Shown here piece by piece: positions 36,838-48,462 of a DNA stretch of 64,000 bases. Each line of letters starts with the position of its first letter. The first letter of the stretch is position 1. The notes under the pieces were generated by a model, which ran no database searches, had not been told where the DNA came from, and was given only the letters and a program-made list of their open reading frames with translations. Location of the stretch: contig CM061920.1 in assembly GCA_031002005.1 (NCBI GenBank), positions 108,497,447-108,561,446 on the forward strand, read 5' to 3'. The stretch is from Vandiemenella viatica. Lineage: Eukaryota; Arthropoda; Insecta; Orthoptera; Morabidae. The translations under genes were made by a program, and so were the position numbers.

Positions 36838-37879
36838 TTTAACAGTATTTCACATTTGAAATGCATTTTCTTGAGCTTAAATTAACCTGTGATCTTGAAA
36901 ATTTAATCAATTAAACATGTTAACTTGACAAATGCATTGTCCAAATTTCATTACTCTACAATAATTTTTTCTTGGTGTTGGGATTTTTTTTTCCGTCTGT
37001 GTATGAGAGTCATTTAATGCGCTATTAATGTAAATAATACAGTGAACGTAGATAGGAAGTCGCGTTTGTATTTCACATTCATGTATTTTACTGCACCAAA
37101 GAGGCAAACAAGAGGCATTAACCGCTCTGCTTCATTTAGTCAATAAACCAACCAAACAATCACTAAACGAAGCAAAAAACAACTATACTCTATGACAGGT
37201 GCATTTCTCGAATTACGTTCCAAAGGCCGTCATACGGCATTCACACATCCATTACCATGGATGCAGTGATGAGCAGCTGATATAGGCCTTACCAGCCTTA
37301 TATTCTTTTTGGAGTGTTTGAATATGTGTTCCAGGTATCAGTCTTTAATGTGTAAGTATGAGGTAGGACTTTTTTTCAATTTATCCGACGAATTGTTACC
37401 ATACAAGCAAAGAGTTAAAAAAAAAAGCTATATTTACAGAAAGGAAAATCTTGAAGAATATATATACAACAGAATAGAAAGTACCTGCTAAACGAGACTG
37501 AAAGCTTAAAGCTAGAAGTATTTATACCCGAGAAGCAGGTGTCTGAAGTAAGTTTTTGAGACAATCACAAAACAAAAACCAAAGTAAATCCCACTTTCGA
37601 GGTTGCGTGCACACATCTCAGAGCTCGCTCTCTGTGTTCCAAGGGTTCGAGGCGCCATACCAGGCAGATCATCCATGTCTGTGCAGTGCACTTATTTAAA
37701 TTCGTCTGCCTGATGTAATATATAACTTATGTATTTTTAAAATCATCTTTGAAAATCATTTAAAATGATTATCAACACTATGTCTGCATTTGTCTCTATT
37801 TATAGATTATATTATTTTGCAATATATTGTGTGCGATATTGGAATAATTGCTAGCATTTGATTCATCTCAATGCTTGTT

Positions 37880-38478
37880 TCCTTGACTTCAAGTAGTTCT
37901 TTATCCTTTAACTTTGCTACTTCCTCCTTTTTTTGGGTCTAGATTTTTACCTTTTCTCTTCTTTATCTCCTCGAATCTCTTGAAATTTTGTATCAATCTT
38001 CAGAAATTTGCTCTGTCATGTATTATATATTCTGTTATTCCGACTTCTTTCATATCTGTCTTTACTACTTGTATCCACTGGTTGCCATTCTTACTCTTTC
38101 AAACGTGGTTCAAAATTCTTTTTGTAAGTCTACCGTTGTCCATTTTCATTATGTGACCAAAAAAACTGATTTTCCTCTTTCTGATCGTCTCTGCCATTCT
38201 TACTTCTTTCTTATATAGATCTTTATTTCTCCGGTGCATAACTCAACGTTTTCCGTTTTCAATGGTTCCCATATTTTCCACAAGATTGTCTTTTCTTCTT
38301 TCTCTTTCTCTTCAGTTTCTGCATTTTTATTGCTGTTTTGTAGTGTTTGATTTTGTATTTTCTTGAGAGATTCTTTCTATTGTATATCTTGTCATTTGGT
38401 ACGCTAGTTCTAGCTCTTTTGCTCTTGATCTGTTTACATCCTTGTCAAACCTATTAATCTTTATTACTTCACCTATTT
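37880..38478 (-). mobile_element. Non-LTR retrotransposon, C-terminal fragment
   Basis: The minus strand encodes IRKRKISFFGHIMKMDNGRLTKRIL (about 38200-38120) and WIQVVKTDMKEVGI further on, a known C-terminal pattern of insect non-LTR ORF2. The plus-strand frames here are pyrimidine-rich shadows. Confidence 0.75.
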
Positions 38479-38479
38479 A

Positions 38480-39432
38480 ACATTACTGATCTTGTTAATT
38501 TTTTTCATTTATCATGAGAGACTCGCATCAGTTAAAAGGGGTGTGAGACAAGGTTTTAGTCTACATTAATTTTCAACTTGAATGTAGAGGAGCAATAAAG
38601 GAAGTAAAAACAAAAATTAATGTCGCATAAATTTCCAAGGAGAAGAAAATGAGTAAGTCTCGATTTGCTTATGAAATTGTCCTAGTAACAGAATAGACTG
38701 GATATTGAGAACATACTGAAGTGGCATGAACAAAATACTGAAGCAAGACTTTGGACTAAAAATAAACAAAAGCAAGATAAAAGTGATGCAGTATAAATGA
38801 TAGCAACAATAATAGATTAAATATAAAAATAACATCGGATGAGATAGAAGAAGTAAATGAATTCTGCTACTTAGGAAGTAAAATTACAACTTATGGCCGA
38901 AGCAGGAATGTTGTTGAATTCAGAATAGCATTAGCGAAAATAGCCTTTATGAAAAAGATAAAACTTTTTGTTTCATATATTGCTATATGAATCATAAATA
39001 TATCTTTAAAACTCTATGTGTGGCCACAGCGAAGTATGGACTTTTAGGAATACCAGAAATAAATAAAATTGAAGCGTTCGAAATGTGATGCATAGGATGA
39101 TGCTAAAAATTAAATGGACAGGTAAAGTACAAAATGACCGTGTTTTGGAAATGACGTGTGAGGAAAGAAGTTAATAGAAGACGGTGGTAGGTCACAAGGT
39201 ACACGGTATTAGTTAAATTGTTAGTGGAGGGAACAGTGGAAGGTAAAAACTATAGAGGTAGACAACTATTAGAATATATGAAGCAGACAGTTGAAGATGT
39301 AAGGGTATGTTGAGATGAAGAGATAAACGCAAGATAGGAACGGATGGAGCCAAGAGAAAGTCTCCGTTCTTACAACAAGGGATGGAGGGTTTCATCAAAC
39401 CACAGTCGAGAAAAAAAAAAAAAAAAAAAAAA
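38480..39432 (+). mobile_element. Non-LTR retrotransposon, decayed ORF2 3' half with poly-A tail
   Basis: The plus strand reads VKRGVRQGF (about 38535), SRFAYEIVLVTE (degenerate FADD box), then EEVNEFCYLGSKITTYGRSRN (about 38847-38910), INKIEAFEM and RYTVLVKLLVEGTVEGK. It ends at an A tract (39410-39432). Many stops are present. Confidence 0.82.
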
Positions 39433-39439
39433 TCTGTTC

Positions 39440-40250
39440 TCCGTGTTTAGTACTGTTGGTGATCCCTAATATTGGTCATTGATCTACACTTCTCAAAATA
39501 TATCTAAGTCCAAATTTTCCTTCTATTTCTTTCAGAAGGCTGATTTGTTCAAAGTATCTATATTTCCAGAGAAAATTGCTGTCATCAGCGAAGGCCAAAC
39601 ATTTTTTTTTTTTTTGTAACTCCTTTACGTCTCTTTTTAACATCGAGGTCTTTAGAGACGGTAAAGGATGGGGGGCAAGGATGGGGGCAAGGAATGGGAA
39701 GGAATTCGGCCATGGCCTTTTGAAGGAAGCATCCCGGCATTTGCCTGGAGTGATTTGAGGAAACCATGGAAAACCCAAATCTGGATGCCCGGACGGGGAT
39801 TCGAACCGCCGTCCTCCCGAATGCGAGGCGAGAACGCTAACCGTTACACCACCCCGCTCGGTGAAGGCCAAACAGTTTACAGCAACACCTTTGTGCTTCG
39901 AACCTAATCTTACCTCATGATGGGGTCCCCTTCCTTCGAATTTCTCTTCCCTTATGCTCATTACCTACTCCATAACACGATTACAAGAATTATGCCCATT
40001 CCTTACCTGAAGTTAATTTTAAATTCGTCTATGATATTTCCCATAAACTGGAATTTTTCAACTATGCTAACACCATATAAAACCCTGAAATTTCTCTTCT
40101 CATACTTCTATTATCTTCTCCAGAACAAGAATAAAATGAATAAAAGCCCATCTCCCCTCTTGACATCAGTTTTAAGCTCGCTGAGATCTTTCCTACAAAT
40201 TCGAATTATTTTAATCATGGTCGCCTATAATAGTCGTGGCGTCAAGAAGA
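39440..40250 (-). mobile_element. Non-LTR retrotransposon RT fragment split by a SINE
   Basis: Minus-strand coding reads LGSKHKGVAVNCLAF, is interrupted by the SINE at 39602-39862, and resumes CLAFADDSNFLWKYRYFEQISLLKEIEGKFGL. The FADD box is the RT active site (motif C). Confidence 0.85.
39602..39862 (-). mobile_element. tRNA-derived SINE, family A, full length, with 12-bp target duplication
   Basis: Read on the minus strand, the tRNA-like head starts ACCGAGCGGGGTGG, contains a B box GGTTCGAATCC, then a body and an A-tail (T run 39602-39616 on the plus strand). GAAGGCCAAACA is duplicated at 39590-39601 and 39863-39874. The insertion splits a non-LTR reverse transcriptase exactly at its LAFADD motif. 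Confidence 0.93.
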
Positions 40251-41269
40251 ATCCAACGACGCCTCATACATCCAAATCCATACAGCTGTTCGGTCTAGAT
40301 AAAGGAACCAAGAAACATACATAGAGAGTTTCTAAAATTATAACCCTGTGTTTGCGGTGGGGTAACTAAAAACATAATCCTCCTTTTGCAGTCGAGTAAT
40401 AACCCGCATCGGAAGAAAAGATCAATTGCGTAGTAAGAACATCGGACGGCAATGAGGGATATAAAATATAGTAAGCTGGGTACTGCGAAGGTGGAAAAAA
40501 TGGCCCGATCACGTGGGTAGGATCGCAAAATGTAGGCTGCCAATAATATCAAGAGATAATTAGTCAATTGGGTAAATAGGAAACGATTGTGATAATCATT
40601 GGAGTGAACAGACAATGGCTACTAAACTGTTAGAAGAATAAGGTGTGTTATAGCGTCCATACTGGTCCTTGAGCTTTTTTAAGGACCGTGAAATTACAAA
40701 AAAAAAATAAAAAATTGTTTAATAGACCCCTGTTATTATGTAAACAATTGTCGCTAATGTAAATATCGTCTGATAAAGTAATACTTATGTCTGTACGTAT
40801 ACGTTATGATGCAACCAATAAACAAAATGCCTTCAGATAATATGAACAAAATTTTAAAATCGACTTTTCACTTTGTTATTAAGCATTATCCGTAATGTCA
40901 TACTTGGAAAACCATTGAATCTGAAGCAAACCGTCTCTATGGGTCGCAAATTAACACTTCTAACCATATTTCTCTTCAAGATTCTTTTTGTGGAATCGAG
41001 AAGTACAAAATACATATATTTGTTGACGTCATTACATAAAGATGACTGGTGAGACATTTCTTGTTTCATTCATGTCTGTTCGTACTCTTCAGAGTGACAA
41101 GCAGATTGCTCATTATTCGCTTGTTCAGCCGCTCTCCAAAGCTAGTAAATAAATTTCTACTGCATAACGGTCTCTCCATTAGCATGCTTAGCAGCCACCG
41201 TATTACAGGGATCAAAACTTTGAGTCTCGTGGATACTCTAGTTTCCGCACGAAGCGCATCTAAAACCAA

Positions 41270-41430
41270 CTTTTGATGCAATCCTTCATCCCTTCCTATC
41301 TTGCGCTAGCCTTTTCATCTCAACATACCCCTTACAACCCACGTCCTCTATTATATGCTTCATATATTCTAATCTCTGTCTGCCTCAGCAGTTTTCACCT
41401 TCGATTGCTCCCTCCACGAAAAATTAAACC
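41270..41430 (-). mobile_element. Non-LTR 3'-end fragment, same family as 39.2 kb
   Basis: Its reverse complement matches 39230-39400 word by word (GTGGAGGGA.CA, AGATTAGAATATATGAAGCA, GGTATGTTGAGATGAA). Confidence 0.75.
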
Positions 41431-41469
41431 AATCCTGATTGTCTCAAATTATGATCTACTATCCTGCCT

Positions 41470-41665
41470 CTTCTTTCTGTAAGACTCTTCCACGAACTTC
41501 TTTCCTGATACTACCAGTATTAAATGCGAATGTGGAGAAGACCAAACTATGAATCATATGCTCGAGTGCCCTATGTGCCCATCATCCTGCTACAACGAAG
41601 ACCTGTTTCAAGCAACACACAATGCGATTGAGGTTGCGAGGTACTGGGCCAGGTGTGTTTAAAGT
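41470..41665 (+). mobile_element. Non-LTR retrotransposon, extreme C-terminal cysteine region
   Basis: The plus strand reads KCECGEDQTMNHMLECPMC, then EDLFQATHNAIEVARYWARCV and TAA. It is similar to the 15.2-kb fragment on the opposite strand. Confidence 0.7.
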
Positions 41666-41739
41666 TGTTGATTTACAAAATGTATTTAACTGTGTATTTT
41701 CATGTTTTTGACACGAGAATAATAATAATTTCCAAAATT

Positions 41740-42170
41740 CATTCGTTTCGTACTTTATCGGTCCACTTAATTTTTATCATCCTTCTATAGCACCCCATTT
41801 CAAATGCTCCAATTTTCCTTCTGTCTGGTAAAGTCCATGCTTCGCTGCCATAAAGTGCGGTGCTACACATAGAGTTCTAAAAAAGTTGTTTCTGAGTCCT
41901 AGATCAATTTTTGATACTAAAAGATTTCTCTTTTTCATGAAAGTTCGATAATTGTATTCTGCTTTTAACGTCATTCCTGCTTCCGCCATTAGTTGTAATT
42001 TTACTTCATAAGCAGCAAAATTCACTAACTTCTGCTATCGCATCTGAACCTACATTTATATTTATTATACTAGTATTGGTCTCATTTTTGCCACATTTCA
42101 CCACTTTTGTCTTTCTTCGGTTTATATTTAGACCAAAATATTCCATCATTATTTTGTTCATAGCACAACT
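41740..42170 (-). mobile_element. Non-LTR retrotransposon RT fragment, frame-broken
   Basis: Minus-strand pieces include MEYFGLNINRRKTKVVKCG, SKITTNGGSRNDVKSRIQLS, ALYGSEAWTLPDRRKI and FEMGCYRRMIKIKW across shifting frames. Confidence 0.82.
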
Positions 42171-42399
42171 AAAAAATTTTGTTTTCTTTGTACGAAAATT
42201 TATTTTGTGGTTTTTCTATTAATTATGCTTCAAAATAAAGGAAAAATATCAAGATTTCATAGAAAGTTTGGTTTTGTGCTAGTTATGATAGTAATACTTT
42301 TTAAGTTATCGTATATAAAAAAAGTATTAAATAGTTTTGGTATTCACTTAAGTGATAAACAACAACTAACTCTTTTGTAGAAGACTCAAATAGGTTAAA

Positions 42400-43171
42400 A
42401 TGTCGCCTAGAAAGTGTAAATACGATACTGAAGCATTTTGTTATATATGTGGTATATTTATTAAAGTACCAGATATAAAATTTTATTTAAACGCATGTGA
42501 AAAGCATTGCGAAGCCTACGAAGCTTATTTTAACTGCCCTGTTCGGAATATAGACAAACCCTGGGTCCCACATGTTGTTCGCAGTGTTTTCAAAAGATGT
42601 TTAGAAGGTAAACAATTTTTAGTAAAAAAGACGTAAAGGCAAAAATGCGAAACCCATCGAATATACTGACCTTGCTTCATCTTCTGCTTGAATCTTACAT
42701 AGCCCACAACTTCCAGTACCTGAACATCCTAAAAATTATCTCCATCAAGCTCATCTCAGAGTCCAAAAAAAATATTGAAGATGAAGAATTTGTACTGTCA
42801 CAGGAGCCACCAAAACCCCATCTGCTCACCTCAGAAGACTTTAATGACTTATTCACGTATTTGAATTTGCCGATGAGTAAGGCAGAGCTTTTGGGTTCTC
42901 GTTTGAAGCATTGGAATTTGGTTATTCATGTCAAAATATTGCAGAATGTCTCTAAAAGTACATACGCTGCATGCTCACTTAGATAAATTTGTTAACAACA
43001 TCGGGAAGTACTCAGAAGAACAAAGAGAATATTGTCATCAAAATATCATGGACTTTTAACAACGTTATCAGGACCAATACAACGAAAATATGATGGGGGA
43101 CTATATTTGGGGTTTAGTGAGAGAAAGTACTTACAAACATGAAAGAAAAAGTAATAGGGTTGACTTTTAAA
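42400..43171 (+). pseudogene. Internally deleted copy of a multicopy arthropod gene with a CxxC N-terminus
   Basis: A 78-codon frame begins MSPRKCKYDTEAFCYICG at 42400 and stops at 42634. Further frames downstream include PHLLTSEDFNDLF and AELLGSRLKHWN (about 42815-42915), then HLDKFVNNIGKYSEEQ with an in-frame stop, then NENMMGDYIWGLVRES (about 42985-43150). From memory these blocks match, in order, the start, middle and end of an uncharacterised protein found in many near-identical copies in arthropod genomes. If so, most of the centre is missing and several frameshifts are present. Function is unknown; its multicopy nature suggests a mobile-element origin. Confidence 0.55.
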
Positions 43172-43490
43172 CTATTTTCCACTGTTTCGTAATTTGATAG
43201 ATAGTAAAAGTTGAAAATAAATTTATATAGAAATACATTTGTTTCGATTTGTTAGTATCTACACACTAACAATATTTTAAAAATTTCTTATTAAAAGAAA
43301 GTTAAATACCTATAGAACAATTTATTTCATAACTACAATCATACACATTTTTCACTAGGAAGCTTCATAGTTCATATTGAACTTCATAGCTGTTTTACGA
43401 AATGCATTATCATCTTTGGTTTTGAAAGTTACAGTATGGATGATGTTAACGAAGATTTCTTGATAATATTTGATTCTGTAAGTTCCTCCG

Positions 43491-43793
43491 TCAGATGTGC
43501 CATCCTTTATCGTGATTTAGTAGAAGCAGTGAGCTGAGGTGTCGGTAATGACGAAGCTGCATGTCCTCTTCCTGTGAGGAGACGTTGTGTAGACGCATCC
43601 CCACCTTCTCTTCCGGACTCCTACTTTGGCACCAGACAAACGCTCGGCGGAAATCAGGGTCAACGGGTTTCTGGCGCAACCCTGCCGAGCCTACTAATCT
43701 GAAGAAAGTGACCACAAACCAAACACCACACAGAGCAAGGATCAAGGATGCACCACAAATCAAATCGGCAACACAATTCCTTGTCCTATTCAT
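43491..43793 (-). CDS. Candidate small single-pass membrane protein, unrecognised
   Basis: This uninterrupted 100-codon frame runs from a true ATG (43793) to TGA. Residues 1-10 are polar, residues 11-31 (LICGASLILALCGVWFVVTFF) are a convincing membrane helix, and the rest is mixed and charged with two further cysteines, C13 and C22, inside the helix. The DNA is less AT-rich than its surroundings. I recognise no family. A TATA-like AT stretch lies about 35-45 bp upstream, but such stretches are common here. It could be a real small gene, an exon of a larger one, or a chance frame. Confidence 0.3.
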   Translation of the reverse strand: MNRTRNCVADLICGASLILALCGVWFVVTFFRLVGSAGLRQKPVDPDFRRAFVWCQSRSPEEKVGMRLHNVSSQEEDMQLRHYRHLSSLLLLNHDKGWHI

Positions 43794-43849
43794 ATTTAGC
43801 GATCAGGTAGCGAGTATACAAAATATACTTGTAATTTCCTATTGATGAC

Positions 43850-45217
43850 TTATAAGTGAAACAAGATATACCGCTCTGCTGGAGGAACACAATGGGAAAA
43901 GCGTTATGGAATTAACTGTTATGGAACAACTGTTGTCTTTGTTACTATTTAACTTTTATAGAGCATAGAACGAAAAAAAACTACATTCGCTATATACTCA
44001 AATCATTAGAAAATCACTTAGCAAATCAAAGTTATCCTGCGTTATATCGGCAATATTAATTGCAATAATCAAAGGCACTCTTACATAGAAGTGTTTGCTG
44101 CATAGAATGAACTTCATTCAGAGATAAAAAGTTGTATCAAACTCACAATTTTCAGATGTAAACAGTTCTTTAGTCTATTTTTTTTCCAAGTTCTTTAATA
44201 TATGTGCAACGAAATCTTCATATACATAATTTTATGTGAAAAACATGTAATTCGTTAACTTTTCTGGCAATTGCTATATAGGTATTATCTTTCAGTGCTG
44301 GGGTATAAACTGAAATGAAGGACTGGTGGTGAATATTGAATAAATATGTCCTAACCATGAGCAGTGAACAGAATTAGTTCGCGTAGCCAAGGCAGCTACG
44401 TTTTGTTAGGTCGCAGAAGCCGCTTCGTTTAGACATCTTCATCGGTTAATCACAAACTGGACAATTTATAATTATAAAGCACATTTAGTGATTTTTTATG
44501 AGGCTCAATCGAAAAGCATCAGACGAAGAAAGTGTTAACAGCGTGTGTTCAAAAGGCTTGTGTCGAACCGTTTTGCCTTTTCTCCTTTGCTTCGATGACT
44601 GGAGAAAGCAAGCAATATTGGCTATAAGCATGAACAATACTGGCTGATCCAGAAATATTTGTGTTTATGATACTGAAGAATTCTATGACAGCTAAAACGC
44701 AAGGACTGCAACTTTTACGCATGCAATTGGTGCAATTTTTCTTTCTATTCATCACATCTCAGCCACGGAGCATCTATTCTTCGTACTTTTACATTTCCGA
44801 AACTTTAAGGCAATGGCTTATCTAGAAAGTATTGTTATTGCATCATCGTGGCGAAACGTAATTTATACCTTTCCTGGTATGGCATTACGATACGTGTAAT
44901 CGTATTTAATTTTAAGGTTTCTGGATGGAAAATTCATATTGCCTCTAGCATAAACTTTGATCGACAGGAGTTGGCTAATACTGTTTGAATTAACCTCAAC
45001 AAATTATGGTGTTTCAAAATCCACATGGTGACATCGATTATTTGCTGAAGAAGTACATGAACACATATTGGGAAGAATGTGGCTTCATTCGAAATGACGG
45101 ACTAATTGTTCAATAATGATCAGTTGAGAGGAGATTATGTCTGAGGCATATTTGATGACCTGATCATTAAAACTTACAGCTCTATTTTTTTTCTTTTTCG
45201 AATGTGCGACATGACTC
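43850..45217. other. Intergenic desert
   Basis: No supported frame or repeat seen between the membrane-protein candidate and the SINE at 45.2 kb. Confidence 0.5.
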
Positions 45218-45455
45218 TTTTTTTTATCTGCTTAACGTCTCTCTAACAGCGAGGTCTATAGAGACGGGAAAGGATGGGGGGCAAGGAATGGGAAGGAATT
45301 CGGCCATGGCCTTTTGAAGGAAGCATCCCGGCATTTGCCTGGAGTGATTTGGGAAACCATGGAAAACCCAAATCTGGATGCCCGGACGGGGATTCGAACC
45401 GCCGTCCTCCCGAATGCGAGGCCAGAACGCTAACCGTTACACCACCACTCTCGGT
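45218..45455 (-). mobile_element. tRNA-derived SINE, family A, near-identical to the 39.6-kb copy
   Basis: The body matches the copy at 39602 almost word for word. Its A-tail appears as a T run at 45218-45225. Imperfect flanks (CATGACTCT versus CATAACTCT) suggest a decayed target duplication. Confidence 0.9.
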
Positions 45456-45876
45456 AGCATAACTCTAATGGTATAGATGAGTACATAATTACAAGAATAA
45501 CTGTAATTTTTAAAATTTGTTCTGTATAAAAATACGTTATACATCAATTAGTACTTTGTATTAAATGTGTGCAGTCAGCTCCATTCGTTTTTTTACAAAT
45601 CACCATAGATTCACTCTTGCAACAGGTACGGAACGTCAACCGTTGTTCCGCAGGAACGTATTTTCCTATCGGTTGGCCTTTAATCTAACACGGTGTCATC
45701 AAGCAGCTATTTGTCACGCAGTAGTTACCAAGACTTAGTTTGGAAAACCACCTTTCAGTTTTCTTCAGGTAATTCAATTTGTGATAAAACACACTATATT
45801 GTTAAAAAAGAATTTGCTGTTTTCACAGCCGTCATATTTATATAAATATCTTACGGGATTACCGCGGCGTCAAAAG

Positions 45877-46052
45877 CTCCTCCTTCTTCTTCTTCCCGAC
45901 GTTTCGACCAGGGCTTAGGTCTTCTTCGGGGGACTAGTCGTCTACTGAATCTGTTGGACACTGTAATCTTTTTGAGACTGTCTAACAGTTTCAGTAAAGG
46001 GCTAGTCCCCTGAAGAAGACCTAAGCCCTAGTCGAATCGTCTGGAAGAAGAA
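45877..46052. repeat. 176-bp hairpin with about 65-80-bp arms
   Basis: CTCCTCCTTCTTCTTCTTCC on the left pairs with GGAAGAAGAAGAAGGAGGAG on the right. Inside, GGGCTTAGGTCTTCTTC pairs with GAAGAAGACCTAAGCCC and GGACTAG with CTAGTCC. A 50-60-bp loop contains partially pairing sequence. Confidence 0.88.
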
Positions 46053-46625
46053 GAAGGAGGAGGACATATTTCGTGAATATGTCAAAGAAACAACTTCCAC
46101 TAAACTATCAACTGATAACTCTGATTGGCTTCTTTGTGGACAGTGTCATGTGAATTTATTGCCGAGTATGAAATCAGCTCAGCGATCAAAGCGTGAAGGT
46201 CGCCTCTGTGTACGGCATCGGTGAGCTGATTTCAGATTGCTCTGTGTCCTGATTACGAGGAAGGTTTATGCGTCACCAGTAGCACAGACACCGCGAAAAG
46301 AAGTCGAGGTTCATTAAGGGACATTTTTAATGACTTCGTAAATCAGAGGAGCTGCCTTGAGCGCTGGTGGCGTGACCCCAAAGGCCCAGTCTCGTTATCT
46401 AGTACGCACGTAGGCCTGGAACTCGTCACCGATATAGCCTCTATGTACAGTGCCGTGGGTGGGCCTGCAGATACTAGTATGCAGGTAGCCCTTTTTACGT
46501 AGAAATATTTCGTATGCAGGAATTTGGAGATTTGAAATGAAGCTTCACTTACAGTCTTCGCCAGGATATGGAATCTAGCTAAATTTCAGAGTTAGCTTAT
46601 ATCTACCTACATGTCAAAACTGAAC

Positions 46626-46865
46626 CTGGCGTGTTAGCAGTAACGCTCGGTCCTGGTATTCAGGAGGACGTGGGCTCAAATTCCCTTCCAGTCATACTAA
46701 TTTTTGTTTTCCATGGTTTCCCGAAATCACTCAAGCCAAATGCCGGGATGGTTGTCCTAAAGTTAATGGCCAATTTCCTTCTCGTTCCCAAACCCGATTC
46801 CAACTCTGCCTTTAAAGACCTTGACGTCGACGAAGCGTACGAATCTAAGCAGAAAACCCCATGAG
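46626..46865 (+). mobile_element. tRNA-derived SINE, family A
   Basis: A head with AGCAGTAACGCTCGGTCCTGG, B-box-like GGGCTCAAATTCC, body ATGCCGGGATGG and tail GACGTCGACGAAGCGTA. Confidence 0.83.
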
Positions 46866-48429
46866 AAACCAGTCTCTCATGTAAAAATAACTCTCTGATT
46901 CCAGTGTTACTTAAAAACAATTTATTTTCAGTATTAATTATTATTGTTATTCTTCACTGAGCTTATTAACTAGCACTGTTTTGTAGAATAAGTTTAAATT
47001 GTTCAGATTTCTGATGTCAAGTTAATAATTCCCTAATACATACGTGAGGTAATCGTCGTAATAGTTGTTTCTTGATAAAAAAAAAAAAAACTATGGAAAC
47101 TGTAATTATATTACTGTAGTTTAAACAGAAATAAGTGATGCGTATTTAGATGAAAACTGTATTAGTTTATTTTGTTAATTAAAATTGTGTCTAATTACTT
47201 AAATAATAATTGTAATAATTCATACACATTAGAGTTAATCTAATAGTTCAAATATCACATTTTAAAAGCATATTTTTAATGAAGTAACTTTATTGGCAAT
47301 TGATAAATGTAAATACAATTTTAAAAAAAATTAGTGGAATTCTGCTACACATAAGCCGCAGTTCCACAGTCATGCTTTATGATTTAACTCCACCTGCGAA
47401 ACCAAATTCATTTGGTTCTAACATACAATTTTTTGTGTCCTCTCTATTTTTCGCCCTTTTACACTACCCTGTACTTATCACACTGATGCTCAGGCATGTA
47501 ATCTTTGAATGACCTATCCTAATCCTGACACTGAGGAGTAGCCACTTTTATCAGTTGTGATGAGAGTACCGAGACAGAAGATTACCCATTCTTCGATTAT
47601 CATTATCTATTTGATCGGTTTGTGTCTTACCGCCTTATGATGTTCTTCGAAAGACGCCTATCCGTGAAACTTTTTAACGTGAAAATGTTAGTGTATGTGA
47701 TACTTGACAGTTATAATAACATAGGAATGACAACTACTGCAGCCTTCATCCGCTTCCCAATCGCCAAAGCTGATCGACCTGCTTGGAGGCGAATGATACA
47801 CCAGACAACAACATCAATCTGACAAAAGAAATCGCAGGAAGGATTGTGAGATTATAAGAAGAAAATTTCGTCAATGTCCCGTGCTGGTGCGTTCCGTAAG
47901 TGTTAGCACTGTGGAACATTCTACAGTTCTAAAATCAAACTTTTTAGCCTCTTAAGGACCCTTAAATAATAAACCGAAAGGCATATTCACACTCGCAAAC
48001 GAGTGAATGCATGAACTGTTCAATTTCATAATTGGTTCAAGAAATTCCAGTAACAATACAAATTATTATTCTCCAGGAAGTTTGATTCGCCTCCTAAGTG
48101 CCCTTTTGGGAATTAGGTGTAGTTTCTCCGGTGGTCCCGCCACTGCTGGGATCGTTTAAGTAAGGCCCCTTTGGGTCCGAAGAGCAACGGTGCACTAGTT
48201 CTCCATTGTCATTTAAGTAGGTTGACTCCAAACGAAACTTTCAGCATTGCTAAAAGGAGAATTGAGAGTGCGGCAAATCGTAAGAATGAAGAGTTTTTGA
48301 AGGAAAGTATAAATCAAATAACAAGAATGGCAGTTTTCTTTATTTCCCTACAAATTAAATATCCCATGTACCCACACTATTTCATATCACACAAAATTTT
48401 TGCCAGCACGTGGGAGAGATAAAAAAAAA

Positions 48430-48462
<33 letters not shown>

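Larger units (their letters stand above)
35599..37001 (-). mobile_element. Tc1-like transposon rearranged into a near-perfect palindrome
   Basis: The termini are CACAGACGG and CCGTCTGTG, flanked by TA at 35597-35598 and 37002-37003, which is the Tc1/mariner target duplication. The two 508-bp arms (35599-36106 and 36494-37001) are reverse complements with the same length and only one clear mismatch (near 35880/36720). They flank a 387-bp single-copy centre. The left arm plus centre carry the transposase from its second helix-turn-helix to its C-terminus. The right arm repeats the C-terminal part in reverse. The N-terminal third of the gene is gone, so the copy is non-autonomous. Confidence 0.92.

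Noticed and set aside
37914..38218. Aromatic-rich plus-strand ORFs that look like membrane proteins
   Set aside because: Antisense of a non-LTR fragment whose minus strand has recognisable motifs.
45274..45462. Small ORF WEGIRPWPFEGSIPAFAWSDLG
   Set aside because: The same peptide appears in every family A SINE copy (12234, 39668), so it is a frame through the repeat and not a gene.
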